Assembly: GCA_023417975.1 (NCBI GenBank)
Contig: JAEZDX010000339.1
Location: forward strand, 1 to 5,808
Direction of reading: 5' to 3'
DNA length: 5,808 nt
From: Bacillota bacterium
GTDB taxonomy: Bacteria > Bacillota > Clostridia > Clostridiales > Clostridiaceae
A program made the position numbers and the translations under genes. Under the pieces are notes generated by a model that worked only from the letters and a program-made list of their open reading frames with translations, made no database searches and was not told the DNA's origin. Shown one piece after another: positions 1 through 5,670 of this stretch (position 1 is the first letter of the stretch; each line of letters starts with the position of its first letter).

Positions 1-30
1 ACCTCTCAAATTTATTTTTTCATTATGCAA
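1..30 (-). CDS. Possible start of a gene running off the left edge (first 10 codons)
   Basis: Reading leftwards, a ribosome binding site AAAGGAG (41-35) is followed after 4 bases by a TTG codon (30-28). That frame stays open to the window edge and would begin MHNEKINLRG. An ATG at 23-21 is spaced better but stops after three codons. A promoter-like sequence lies upstream at 89-118. Ten residues are too few to identify a product. The position, downstream of the kinase and on the same strand, would suit a kinase partner or an unrelated gene. The call rests only on the ribosome binding site, the open frame and the promoter. Confidence 0.3.
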   Translation of the reverse strand, partial: MHNEKINLRG

Positions 31-88
31 TGAGCTCCTTTAATCCATTTTATAAGCTTCCCAGTATTCATAACAAATTTATTATTAT

Positions 89-118
89 ATTATATGAACA
101 TAAGCCCTATAATGTTAA
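89..118 (-). promoter_or_regulatory. Candidate sigma-A promoter for the partial left-edge gene
   Basis: On the minus strand a -35 box TTAACA (118-113) and a -10 box TATAAT (94-89) are 18 bases apart. Transcription would start near position 82, leaving about 50 bases of leader before the TTG at 30. The region is very AT-rich, so chance matches are likely. Confidence 0.35.
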
Positions 119-175
119 TTCAATATAAATACTACCGCCATACCTATATGGATATTAACATCAATTCTCTGACTC

Positions 176-1705
176 CTATGTGTATATGTCGGAAAATTCT
201 ACATTCACTTTTTCAATGCGGTTATCTGCATCAATTAAATTACTTTCATGCTCCTGCTGCTGTTCTTCAATTGTTACCTTGGGCAGAGTAATAACAAATT
301 CACTTCCCTTTTCCGCCTGGTTGTTAAGTATAATTTTACCATTATGCATTTCAATTAAGGACTTTACAATAGAAAGTCCCAGCCCGCTTCCTTCTACACT
401 TCTGGAAGTACTGCCATCTACTTGAATAAATCTTTCAAAAATTAATTCCTTCATTTCATCCGGAACGCCAACACCTGTGTCTTTAACAGATATAATTACC
501 TCATTATCTCTGTCATATATATTTACTTCTATTTTCCCACCTTTAGGCGTAAATTTTACAGCATTTGAAAGAAGGTTAAGCATAATTCTTTCTATTTTAT
601 CCGGATCACAGGCTATAAGCTGTTCCTCTATTTCCGTATCAAATATGAGATCAATACTTTTGTTTTCAATATAACGAGCTGAGGATAAGGTTATATCTTC
701 CACAACCTTTACAATATCACAATTTTTTAAGCTGACATTGAAATATCCTGCATCTATCTTTGTAGTGTCAATTAAGTTTGCTATCAAACGTATGAGTCTA
801 TAGCAGTTTTGTTTCATAATATTCATATATTGACGCATTTCCTTCTGCTTTTCCGGCACAGGATTACTTCGTGTAATAAGTTCTACCATTTGCACCGCAG
901 AATATATTAAATTCAGTGGTGTTCTTAGCTCATGTGAAATATTGGCGAAAAAAGCTGTTCTCAATTTTTCATATTCCACTGTTTTGTTAAGTTCTTCCGT
1001 TCTTCTGGTCAATGCTTCCTCAGTACTTTTTTGGAGTTCTTGAAGTTCTTGGTTTTGCTTTACTATAATTTTATTATTAATGAAGTTTTTTACGTAAGAA
1101 GAATAGTTCATCTCTGAAATAACCACTGCAAGTGCTGTTATTGACGTAAAATACAATATATCTTTAAACACTATGATAATATCTTTCTGGAAGAACAAAA
1201 TTCCGAAAAAATATATTATATACGGCAATAAGTAAATAATATCTCTCTCTTTAGTTTCAAGTAATTCCAAGGTAGCTATAGAAAAAGCAGCAATAACATA
1301 GGTTAAAGGCAGCTGATTCATAAGCATTCCCTCTACGGAAATAATAGAACAAAATATTAATACAATCTCATTTAGAAGAATATGTGCTAATGTGAGAAAG
1401 TTTTGATTACCTAGGGCTCCTTTATTTTTTCTAGTAAAAATCAAGAACATTAATGCTGCTATAATCATCACTACGTAAATACAGAAAAACCTAATGTAAG
1501 CCGTAACATAATAATCTGATTTTCTAATATTAATAAGCTGAAATATGGAAGCAATAACTGAGAGAATAACAAGAGCTGTTGCAAGTAACCTGTCCCTGTA
1601 AATATTCAAGGTTATGATTTCCGACTGAAGTTCCTCTACATATTCATTTGAATGGCCAGTATGACTGTTTATGAACAATCTTTTGAACAATGATTTTTCT
1701 AACAT
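176..1705 (-). CDS. Membrane-bound sensor histidine kinase
   Basis: This 509-residue protein is a histidine kinase that would autophosphorylate on His and pass the phosphate to a response regulator. Residues about 39-198 form roughly six hydrophobic membrane segments with short loops, so the sensor is probably membrane-embedded rather than an extracellular domain. A coiled-coil-like linker (about 212-247) leads to the HisKA domain with SHELRTP, phospho-acceptor H258. The ATPase domain has the N box (NLLSNAVKF, N377/N381), G1 box DTGVG (409-413), F box FERF (423-426) and G2 box GSGLGLS (439-445), all intact. A Q/E-rich, acidic tail follows from about 477 and ends in EFSDIYT. The ATG start is supported by AAAGGAG at 1717-1711, 5 bases away, and a good promoter lies upstream. 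No response regulator gene is visible in the window, so its partner is unknown. The signal it senses cannot be inferred. Confidence 0.95.
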   Translation of the reverse strand: MLEKSLFKRLFINSHTGHSNEYVEELQSEIITLNIYRDRLLATALVILSVIASIFQLINIRKSDYYVTAYIRFFCIYVVMIIAALMFLIFTRKNKGALGNQNFLTLAHILLNEIVLIFCSIISVEGMLMNQLPLTYVIAAFSIATLELLETKERDIIYLLPYIIYFFGILFFQKDIIIVFKDILYFTSITALAVVISEMNYSSYVKNFINNKIIVKQNQELQELQKSTEEALTRRTEELNKTVEYEKLRTAFFANISHELRTPLNLIYSAVQMVELITRSNPVPEKQKEMRQYMNIMKQNCYRLIRLIANLIDTTKIDAGYFNVSLKNCDIVKVVEDITLSSARYIENKSIDLIFDTEIEEQLIACDPDKIERIMLNLLSNAVKFTPKGGKIEVNIYDRDNEVIISVKDTGVGVPDEMKELIFERFIQVDGSTSRSVEGSGLGLSIVKSLIEMHNGKIILNNQAEKGSEFVITLPKVTIEEQQQEHESNLIDADNRIEKVNVEFSDIYT

Positions 1706-1716
1706 AATAACTCCTT

Positions 1717-1726
1717 TGAACGTTCA
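1717..1726. promoter_or_regulatory. Perfect 10-bp palindrome in the kinase leader
   Basis: TGAACGTTCA is perfectly self-complementary. It lies about 30 bases downstream of the predicted kinase transcription start and shares one base with the AAAGGAG ribosome binding site. It could be an operator for a dimeric regulator, or simply chance in a short stretch. Confidence 0.3.
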
Positions 1727-1762
1727 CGATTCTTAAGTGTCATTTCTACATCTTTCATATTT

Positions 1763-1791
1763 ATTATACATAAAATTTGGATAATCGACAA
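1763..1791 (-). promoter_or_regulatory. Sigma-A-type promoter of the histidine kinase gene
   Basis: On the minus strand, TTGTCG (1791-1786) is separated by exactly 17 bases from a consensus TATAAT (1768-1763). Transcription would start near 1756, giving a leader of about 50 bases that contains the 1717-1726 palindrome and the ribosome binding site. Confidence 0.6.
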
Positions 1792-1834
1792 ACAAGTTAT
1801 AAGTTTTATGAAATTTAAGCAGTTTAGTTAATTC

Positions 1835-1866
1835 TCTTAGAAAGTGTCTTTGCACTTATACTAAGA
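1835..1866. other. Hairpin in the divergent intergenic region
   Basis: An outer stem TCTTAG/CTAAGA (1835-1840 with 1861-1866) and an inner stem AAGTG/CACTT (1842-1846 with 1853-1857) enclose a 6-base loop, with a small asymmetric bulge between the stems. It lies between the kinase promoter and the phosphoesterase gene. No clear T-run follows on either strand, so it is not a convincing terminator. It could be a protein-binding site or leader structure. Confidence 0.35.
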
Positions 1867-1985
1867 TGTTATGTTTGTTCACACCTAATAAACGGCATAG
1901 TTGCGGACTTCGATAATATACATATATATGAAAAGTTAAAACTTATAAATATTAATAAGATTGAGTAGATATGGTGGTGTTATAA

Positions 1986-2852
1986 ATGAGATTTGTAATC
2001 TTTAGCGATACTAAAGGAAAAGATAATGGAATTAATAAAAAAGTGCTAACTAAACTTTTAACTGAAACGGCCAAATTAAATCCTGAACCGGATTTAATTG
2101 TATTAGGTGGGGATAATGTTGCTGGCAGCGAAGATACTTCCATTCTGACTGCTCAGCTGCAGTACCTTAAAAATCTCATAGATAGCCACTGTCCGGGTAT
2201 ACCTTTAATTCCCGTGATTGGTAATCATGAAGTTAATAATAATCCAATGGATAGTAGATATGAGGTAATCTTCAATAAAAGCTATGGTGATTCACTCCCA
2301 TCTACTGCTTTGGAAGGCTACAATAAAACCGTGTTTTATATTGATTATGGAGATACCCGGTACATAGTACTCAATGCTTTTCACTTTGGGGAAATACAAA
2401 AAATCACTCAAAAGCAGCTCCTGTGGTTTCTGGAAGCAGCTTCCGTTGATATAAGAAATAAACTCGTATTCGTTCATTCTCCCGCATTTCCTACCGGAGC
2501 TCATTTCGGTCACTGTTTGGATTTGTATCCTGAATGTCGGGATACCTTCTGGCGCATTGCTGAAGACTGCAATATAGATATTATCTTTTCAGGTCACGAA
2601 CATAATTATTCTACAAGAAAAATCGGCTATACAAGACAAGTTTATCAGGTTATTTCTGGAGGCGGTGGTGAGAAACTAAAAAACAAGTTAAAAAGCAAGA
2701 AAGGCCTTATGACGGGCCCTATAGCTAAATATCACTTCGTAATAGTTGACATAACTTCAAATGGAATGGTTGTAACTGCTGTTAACTGTGATGGTAAAGC
2801 GATAGACAAACTTACAATAGATAAATGCACTAATTGTGGGAATTCACATTAA
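1986..2852 (+). CDS. Calcineurin-like metallophosphoesterase
   Basis: This 288-residue protein has the metallophosphoesterase fold, which hydrolyses phosphate esters at a two-metal centre. Metal-binding motifs appear in order: FSDTKG (D8), GGDN (D43), GNHE (N80, H81), VHSP (H164) and GHEH (G203, H204, H206). The first motif is usually D-x-H. Here it is D-T-K, so one customary metal ligand is replaced by K10, although the rest of the site is complete. There is no signal peptide or membrane segment, so it is probably cytosolic. The C-terminus carries CTNC (C281, C284) and ends in His. The ATG start follows a GGTGGTG ribosome binding site at 1973-1979. It is divergent from the kinase and convergent with the CPBP protease. 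The substrate cannot be deduced; purple acid phosphatase-like and nucleotide phosphodiesterase-like roles are both possible. Confidence 0.88.
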   Translation: MRFVIFSDTKGKDNGINKKVLTKLLTETAKLNPEPDLIVLGGDNVAGSEDTSILTAQLQYLKNLIDSHCPGIPLIPVIGNHEVNNNPMDSRYEVIFNKSYGDSLPSTALEGYNKTVFYIDYGDTRYIVLNAFHFGEIQKITQKQLLWFLEAASVDIRNKLVFVHSPAFPTGAHFGHCLDLYPECRDTFWRIAEDCNIDIIFSGHEHNYSTRKIGYTRQVYQVISGGGGEKLKNKLKSKKGLMTGPIAKYHFVIVDITSNGMVVTAVNCDGKAIDKLTIDKCTNCGNSH

Positions 2853-3658
2853 TTCACTATCTTTTTATACTTGAAGCGCAGCATATATACTGCCATAAAT
2901 ATTATGGGTAGTATTGCAAATATATTAGATAATACGAAATATATAGCTGTTGGCTGTACAGTGTTCATAATAAAAACAACAGATAAAAAATTATAATTTG
3001 CATGCAATAAGAATATGGGAAGCAAACTTCCTTTTGTATGATTATACATCCAAGTATATACTACTGATATACACATGACTTTTATAAAATACTGATTGAA
3101 AGGTTCTGTAAAGTAAATTAAAAACAAGGGTAAATGCCATAATACATGGATAAAGCCCAATATTACGCTGGCTGTCAACGGGTTGAAGCTTCTCTGCAAT
3201 CTAGGTAATACAAACCCCCTCCAACCGAATTCTTCATTTATTGGCCCCGCATATAATTGTCCAAGAAATAAATAAAATAGGTAAACAGGTCCATACCTCA
3301 GCTGAAGTTGATAGTAGTTGCCAAACAAGTTGCAAATTACAGCCGGCGCATAATAGATAATGTACACATATGCAATAGAAAAAACATACCAAAGGGGATT
3401 AATCTTCCAAATAAGGACTTTTCCCAACAACTGTTTTAGTCCGGCTTTTCCACTTCTCATTCCAACATAGAATATTGCAAAAATGCTTGGAATTGAGCCT
3501 CCTATTATTATAGTTCGCAGCTTATAATATTTATAAATGTTGCTGTCGATGATACCCTTAGAGGATGCAATCAATAGTCCCCAGATGATCCATGTAAATA
3601 AGAATGTACCAAGCAAATACTTTACTATTTCATTCTTAAAAATTGAAGCATACTTCAT
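2849..3658 (-). CDS. CPBP-family intramembrane metalloprotease (CAAX protease/bacteriocin-processing)
   Basis: This is a polytopic membrane protein of the CPBP (Abi/CAAX prenyl protease) family. Numbering from an upstream TTG at 3670, the motifs are EEFGWRG (E146, E147, R151), FIHVLWH (H175, H179) and HANYN (H223, N227), which together form the predicted catalytic site within the membrane. About seven or eight hydrophobic segments are visible. Family members act in protein processing, immunity to self-made peptides, or regulation. The TTG at 3670 lies only one base from the AAAGGA ribosome binding site (3677-3672), too close to work, so I prefer the in-frame ATG at 3658 (fifth codon of the longer version), 13 bases from that site and giving 269 residues. 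Its stop codon overlaps that of the convergent phosphoesterase gene. It has its own promoter, so it is probably not part of the LytTR operon upstream. Its target is unknown. Confidence 0.9.
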   Translation of the reverse strand: MKYASIFKNEIVKYLLGTFLFTWIIWGLLIASSKGIIDSNIYKYYKLRTIIIGGSIPSIFAIFYVGMRSGKAGLKQLLGKVLIWKINPLWYVFSIAYVYIIYYAPAVICNLFGNYYQLQLRYGPVYLFYLFLGQLYAGPINEEFGWRGFVLPRLQRSFNPLTASVILGFIHVLWHLPLFLIYFTEPFNQYFIKVMCISVVYTWMYNHTKGSLLPIFLLHANYNFLSVVFIMNTVQPTAIYFVLSNIFAILPIIFMAVYMLRFKYKKIVN

Positions 3659-3703
3659 CTCATATCTCAAATCCTTTCATACGATGTTTTGCCATTATAA
3701 TCC

Positions 3704-3733
3704 ATTATATCAGTGAACCTTGGTCTTCTTCAA
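3704..3733 (-). promoter_or_regulatory. Promoter of the CPBP protease gene
   Basis: On the minus strand, TTGAAG (3733-3728) and TATAAT (3709-3704) are 18 bases apart. A second perfect TATAAT lies 10 bases further on at 3699-3694, but has no good -35 partner. Transcription would start near 3697, about 40 bases before the ATG. Confidence 0.55.
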
Positions 3734-3824
3734 CAAAATACCGATTCTCCGAAAAACAGGAAACAAGGGTACCATTACTTTAGCTATTGTATTAATAAAT
3801 CTCACATTATCTCTCAATAATACA

Positions 3825-3857
3825 TATGAGGAGCTGACTTAACATCCGCTCCTCATA
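3825..3857 (-). terminator. Hairpin, probable terminator of the LytTR-DUF3021-M50 operon
   Basis: A perfect 10-bp stem, TATGAGGAGC (3857-3848) with GCTCCTCATA (3834-3825), encloses a 13-base loop. On the minus strand it is followed by TGTATTATTG, which is T-rich but not a pure run. It lies 22 bases after the small ORF and upstream of the CPBP promoter, as expected for the end of the operon. The weak T-tract lowers confidence in true rho-independent termination. Confidence 0.5.
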
Positions 3858-3879
3858 CCGTAGTCGTTATATACTGTTT

Positions 3880-3978
3880 TCAAAATTGTTTTTTCTTCCT
3901 ACTTCCGCCGCTTAAGTAACTCTCCAAATCTGATACCATTGGTCTCTTAGACTTCGGATATAATTCCATCCATTTCAT
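3880..3978 (-). CDS. Small ORF, 32 residues, with a strong ribosome binding site
   Basis: A 32-residue ORF starts at ATG 3978 behind the ribosome binding site AAGAGGTGA (3991-3983), as good as those of its neighbours. The peptide begins MKWMELYPKSKRPMVSDLES and ends in a basic GGSRKKKQF. It has no membrane segment and no signal peptide. The first 20 or so residues recall, from memory, the N-terminus of DUF3788 proteins, which are much longer, so this may be a truncated remnant rather than a functional peptide. No continuation is seen after the TGA. It lies 73 bases downstream of the M50-like gene, on the same strand and before the operon's terminator hairpin, so it is probably co-transcribed. 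Function unknown. Confidence 0.5.
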   Translation of the reverse strand: MKWMELYPKSKRPMVSDLESYLSGGSRKKKQF

Positions 3979-4051
3979 CGGGTCACCTCTTTATTTTACC
4001 CTTTTATTCTATTATCCCATATTTTCAGCTTTTCCCATAGTCCCCGGTTTT

Positions 4052-4696
4052 TTATACCCAATTTATTCTTATTATATTGTCCAGCATATTCTCAGCTATG
4101 AATGATAAAATATAAGCAGCTGTTACAACTGCCGAGAATGAAAAGCTCCTTGAAAACAAACTTGGCAGCTTCCTTTTAAAGGCTCTTGTCAAATAGTACA
4201 TACAAAGTAGTGACACGGCAATAGAAATAATAGAAGGCATATACTTCATTATCCCTATGCCGGTAAGCTTGTACCACAACACCCCGGTATCAATTTCATC
4301 TTCAACAAAGAAGCTTCCTTTAATAATTAACCCTGAATAAGAATGAACCATCGGAATTAATCTCATTAGTGAATTGCACAGGGCTGAGGCTCCTATTATC
4401 ATTTTCACAATTTCATTCTTGCTTTTTAACTTTACAAAGGCAGCTGTGAAGCCAATAGCTAAGATCAATGAAACCACAGGTCCCATATCATATGGGTTCT
4501 GAAAGCTGTCAAAGCCCGTTCTAAAGTCAGTGTCATGAGGCTTCTTGTAAGCATTACCGACTCTGTTAAAACCCGTGCTTATACCGCCTCCTATAGCATA
4601 AGAGCTTACCCCATGTCCTACCTCGTGCAGAAAGGTGGACATGATAAAGCAGCAAAACAGTATGACAAACCATCTCATAAATATTTTACTTTTCAT
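4052..4696 (-). CDS. M50-like membrane zinc metalloprotease (HEVGH)
   Basis: This membrane protein carries HEVGH (residues 26-30 numbering from an ATG at 4702) inside or next to its first hydrophobic segment, the HExxH zinc site of site-2-type (M50) intramembrane proteases. Four or five hydrophobic segments follow (about 72-92, 98-116, 143-172 and 188-206). The canonical second M50 motif NxxPxxDG is not present. The stretch NSLMRLIP (110-117), followed by acidic EDEID (134-138), may supply the third ligand. I prefer the start at ATG 4696: AGGAGG (4709-4704) is 7 bases from it but only 1 base from the ATG at 4702. The result is 214 residues. The stop codon of the upstream DUF3021 gene lies inside this ribosome binding site, implying translational coupling. 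By context it may act on or with the LytTR/DUF3021 pair. Enzyme activity is inferred, not shown. Confidence 0.8.
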   Translation of the reverse strand: MKSKIFMRWFVILFCCFIMSTFLHEVGHGVSSYAIGGGISTGFNRVGNAYKKPHDTDFRTGFDSFQNPYDMGPVVSLILAIGFTAAFVKLKSKNEIVKMIIGASALCNSLMRLIPMVHSYSGLIIKGSFFVEDEIDTGVLWYKLTGIGIMKYMPSIISIAVSLLCMYYLTRAFKRKLPSLFSRSFSFSAVVTAAYILSFIAENMLDNIIRINWV

Positions 4697-4707
4697 AACC
4701 ATACCTC

Positions 4708-5130
4708 CTATTGCCTTAGCTTATTAAGCTTAACATTTAGCTTATCCACATCGCTCTTGTGCTTGGAGGTAGATATGAACCATATCGCCGCGCTGGCTGC
4801 CGTATATAGAAATATATATACGCTCCAGGTAGCTGTTGTCCATTTAGCCATGTCATTAATTCCTATAATTGAAGCCACTGCCAAATACATTGCAAAGCCT
4901 CCTATAAAGCTTACCATCAACCTCAAATAATACTGCTTCTTAGTAATAGCTTTTTCAAAGAAGAGTACCCTTCTTATAAGCACAAACAGAACTGCTACAG
5001 CCATATTTGCCAAAATAGTTCTGTGGCTTACTGTCTGCTTTCCATTGGTCAAGCTGAGTAGCATTATAACTGTAAATATGACGGATACATTATAAATAGC
5101 TTCAATAAATTGTTCTTGAAAATTCCTCAC
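4708..5130 (-). CDS. DUF3021 family four-helix membrane protein
   Basis: This 140-residue protein has four hydrophobic segments (about 10-28, 38-56, 69-90 and 99-121) and a basic, charged tail (KHKSDVDKLNVKLNKLRQ). Length, helix count and position straight after a stand-alone LytTR gene fit DUF3021. Related membrane partners in streptococcal LytTR systems (HdrM, BrsM) restrain their regulators; extending that role here is inference. The start is a GTG at 5130, only 3 bases after the LytTR stop codon. Its ribosome binding site, GGGGGTG (5143-5137), is unusual and lies within the end of the LytTR gene. No other in-frame start follows soon, so the GTG is accepted. Its stop codon TAG overlaps the AGGAGG of the M50-like gene downstream. 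Confidence 0.85.
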   Translation of the reverse strand: MRNFQEQFIEAIYNVSVIFTVIMLLSLTNGKQTVSHRTILANMAVAVLFVLIRRVLFFEKAITKKQYYLRLMVSFIGGFAMYLAVASIIGINDMAKWTTATWSVYIFLYTAASAAIWFISTSKHKSDVDKLNVKLNKLRQ

Positions 5131-5133
5131 CTC

Positions 5134-5571
5134 TTACACCCCCAAAGTCTCTTTTAATTTTTTTACGTATTTTCGTGATATATAAACCTTTTCTCCATTA
5201 TCCATATGTGCCATAATGCTCCTATTAAGCTGTGGTTCCAGAAGCTTAACCTTGGAAAGATTTATGATAGCAGCTTTATTGCATCTTATAAAATATGAAT
5301 TGCAGAGCCTTTCCTCAAGTTCATATAATTTCAGCTTTGTCTCCAGTACTTTATCTCTCGAATATATAAATACATTGTTATCCACACTTTCCATGTAGAA
5401 AATATCCTTTACCTCTATATAATGAATGATTTTATCTTCATAGCAAATAAGGCGTTCCTCTTCTCCTTTTATCCTTTCAACCAACAGTTCAACTTTCTCA
5501 TCCCTAGCTTTACATCTTATAATCACCTCAACATCTTTAATACTTTTATCTTCTTCAATACTTATCTTCAA
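5134..5571 (-). CDS. Stand-alone LytTR-type DNA-binding regulator
   Basis: This 145-residue protein consists of a short N-terminal part (about 1-42, charged) and a LytTR DNA-binding domain (about 43-143). Recognisable segments are IFYMESVDNNVFIY, FIRCNKAAIINLSKV and YISRKYVKKLK. It has no receiver domain and no phospho-acceptor, so it is not a classical response regulator. LytTR proteins bind pairs of short direct repeats and activate transcription, often of their own operon. The start is TTG at 5571, supported by AAGGTGAG (5582-5575), whose AAGG core is 7 bases away. It is the first gene of a compact minus-strand set with DUF3021 and the M50-like protease. A candidate promoter lies at 5613-5641. 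Convincing LytTR repeat pairs could not be picked out by eye. Confidence 0.9.
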   Translation of the reverse strand: MKISIEEDKSIKDVEVIIRCKARDEKVELLVERIKGEEERLICYEDKIIHYIEVKDIFYMESVDNNVFIYSRDKVLETKLKLYELEERLCNSYFIRCNKAAIINLSKVKLLEPQLNRSIMAHMDNGEKVYISRKYVKKLKETLGV

Positions 5572-5612
5572 AAACTCACCTTCTTATAATTGCTTGTCTA
5601 CGGATTAATCTA

Positions 5613-5641
5613 ATCTTATCCAACAGCTTCAAGTTATTCAA
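5613..5641 (-). promoter_or_regulatory. Candidate promoter of the LytTR operon
   Basis: On the minus strand, TTGAAT (5641-5636) and TAAGAT (5618-5613) are exactly 17 bases apart. Transcription would start near 5606, about 35 bases before the TTG start of the LytTR gene. The possible mobile-element end lies just upstream, so operators beyond about 5650 may have been displaced or supplied by that element. Confidence 0.45.
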
Positions 5642-5670
5642 TAGTTTTGAAATCAACCGGTACTATTTCA

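Noticed and set aside
12..23. ATG AAA AAA TAA after a ribosome binding site on the minus strand
   Set aside because: Three codons are not a gene; the neighbouring TTG frame stays open and is the better reading.
101..112. TAAGCCCTATAA shared with 5717-5728
   Set aside because: A single shared 12-mer in an AT-rich window of this size is expected about once by chance; the flanks do not match.
94..674. Open frames on the plus strand at 94-291, 180-425 and 477-674
   Set aside because: They lie mostly antisense to the well-supported kinase gene, show no family motif and have no good ribosome binding site.
1901..1929. Plus-strand promoter TTGCGG with ATATAT for the phosphoesterase
   Set aside because: The -10 match is poor and the region is a run of AT repeats, so it cannot be told from chance.
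1952..2513. Minus-strand open frames at 1952-2143 and 2292-2513
   Set aside because: They are antisense to the phosphoesterase, whose motifs are intact, and show no protein features of their own.
4535..4930. 131-codon open frame on the plus strand
   Set aside because: It is antisense to the M50-like and DUF3021 genes, both of which have clear motifs, starts and coupling.
5592..5660. LytTR direct-repeat binding sites upstream of the LytTR gene
   Set aside because: Only one partial match (around GGTTGAT, 5659-5653 on the minus strand) was found and no properly spaced second copy.
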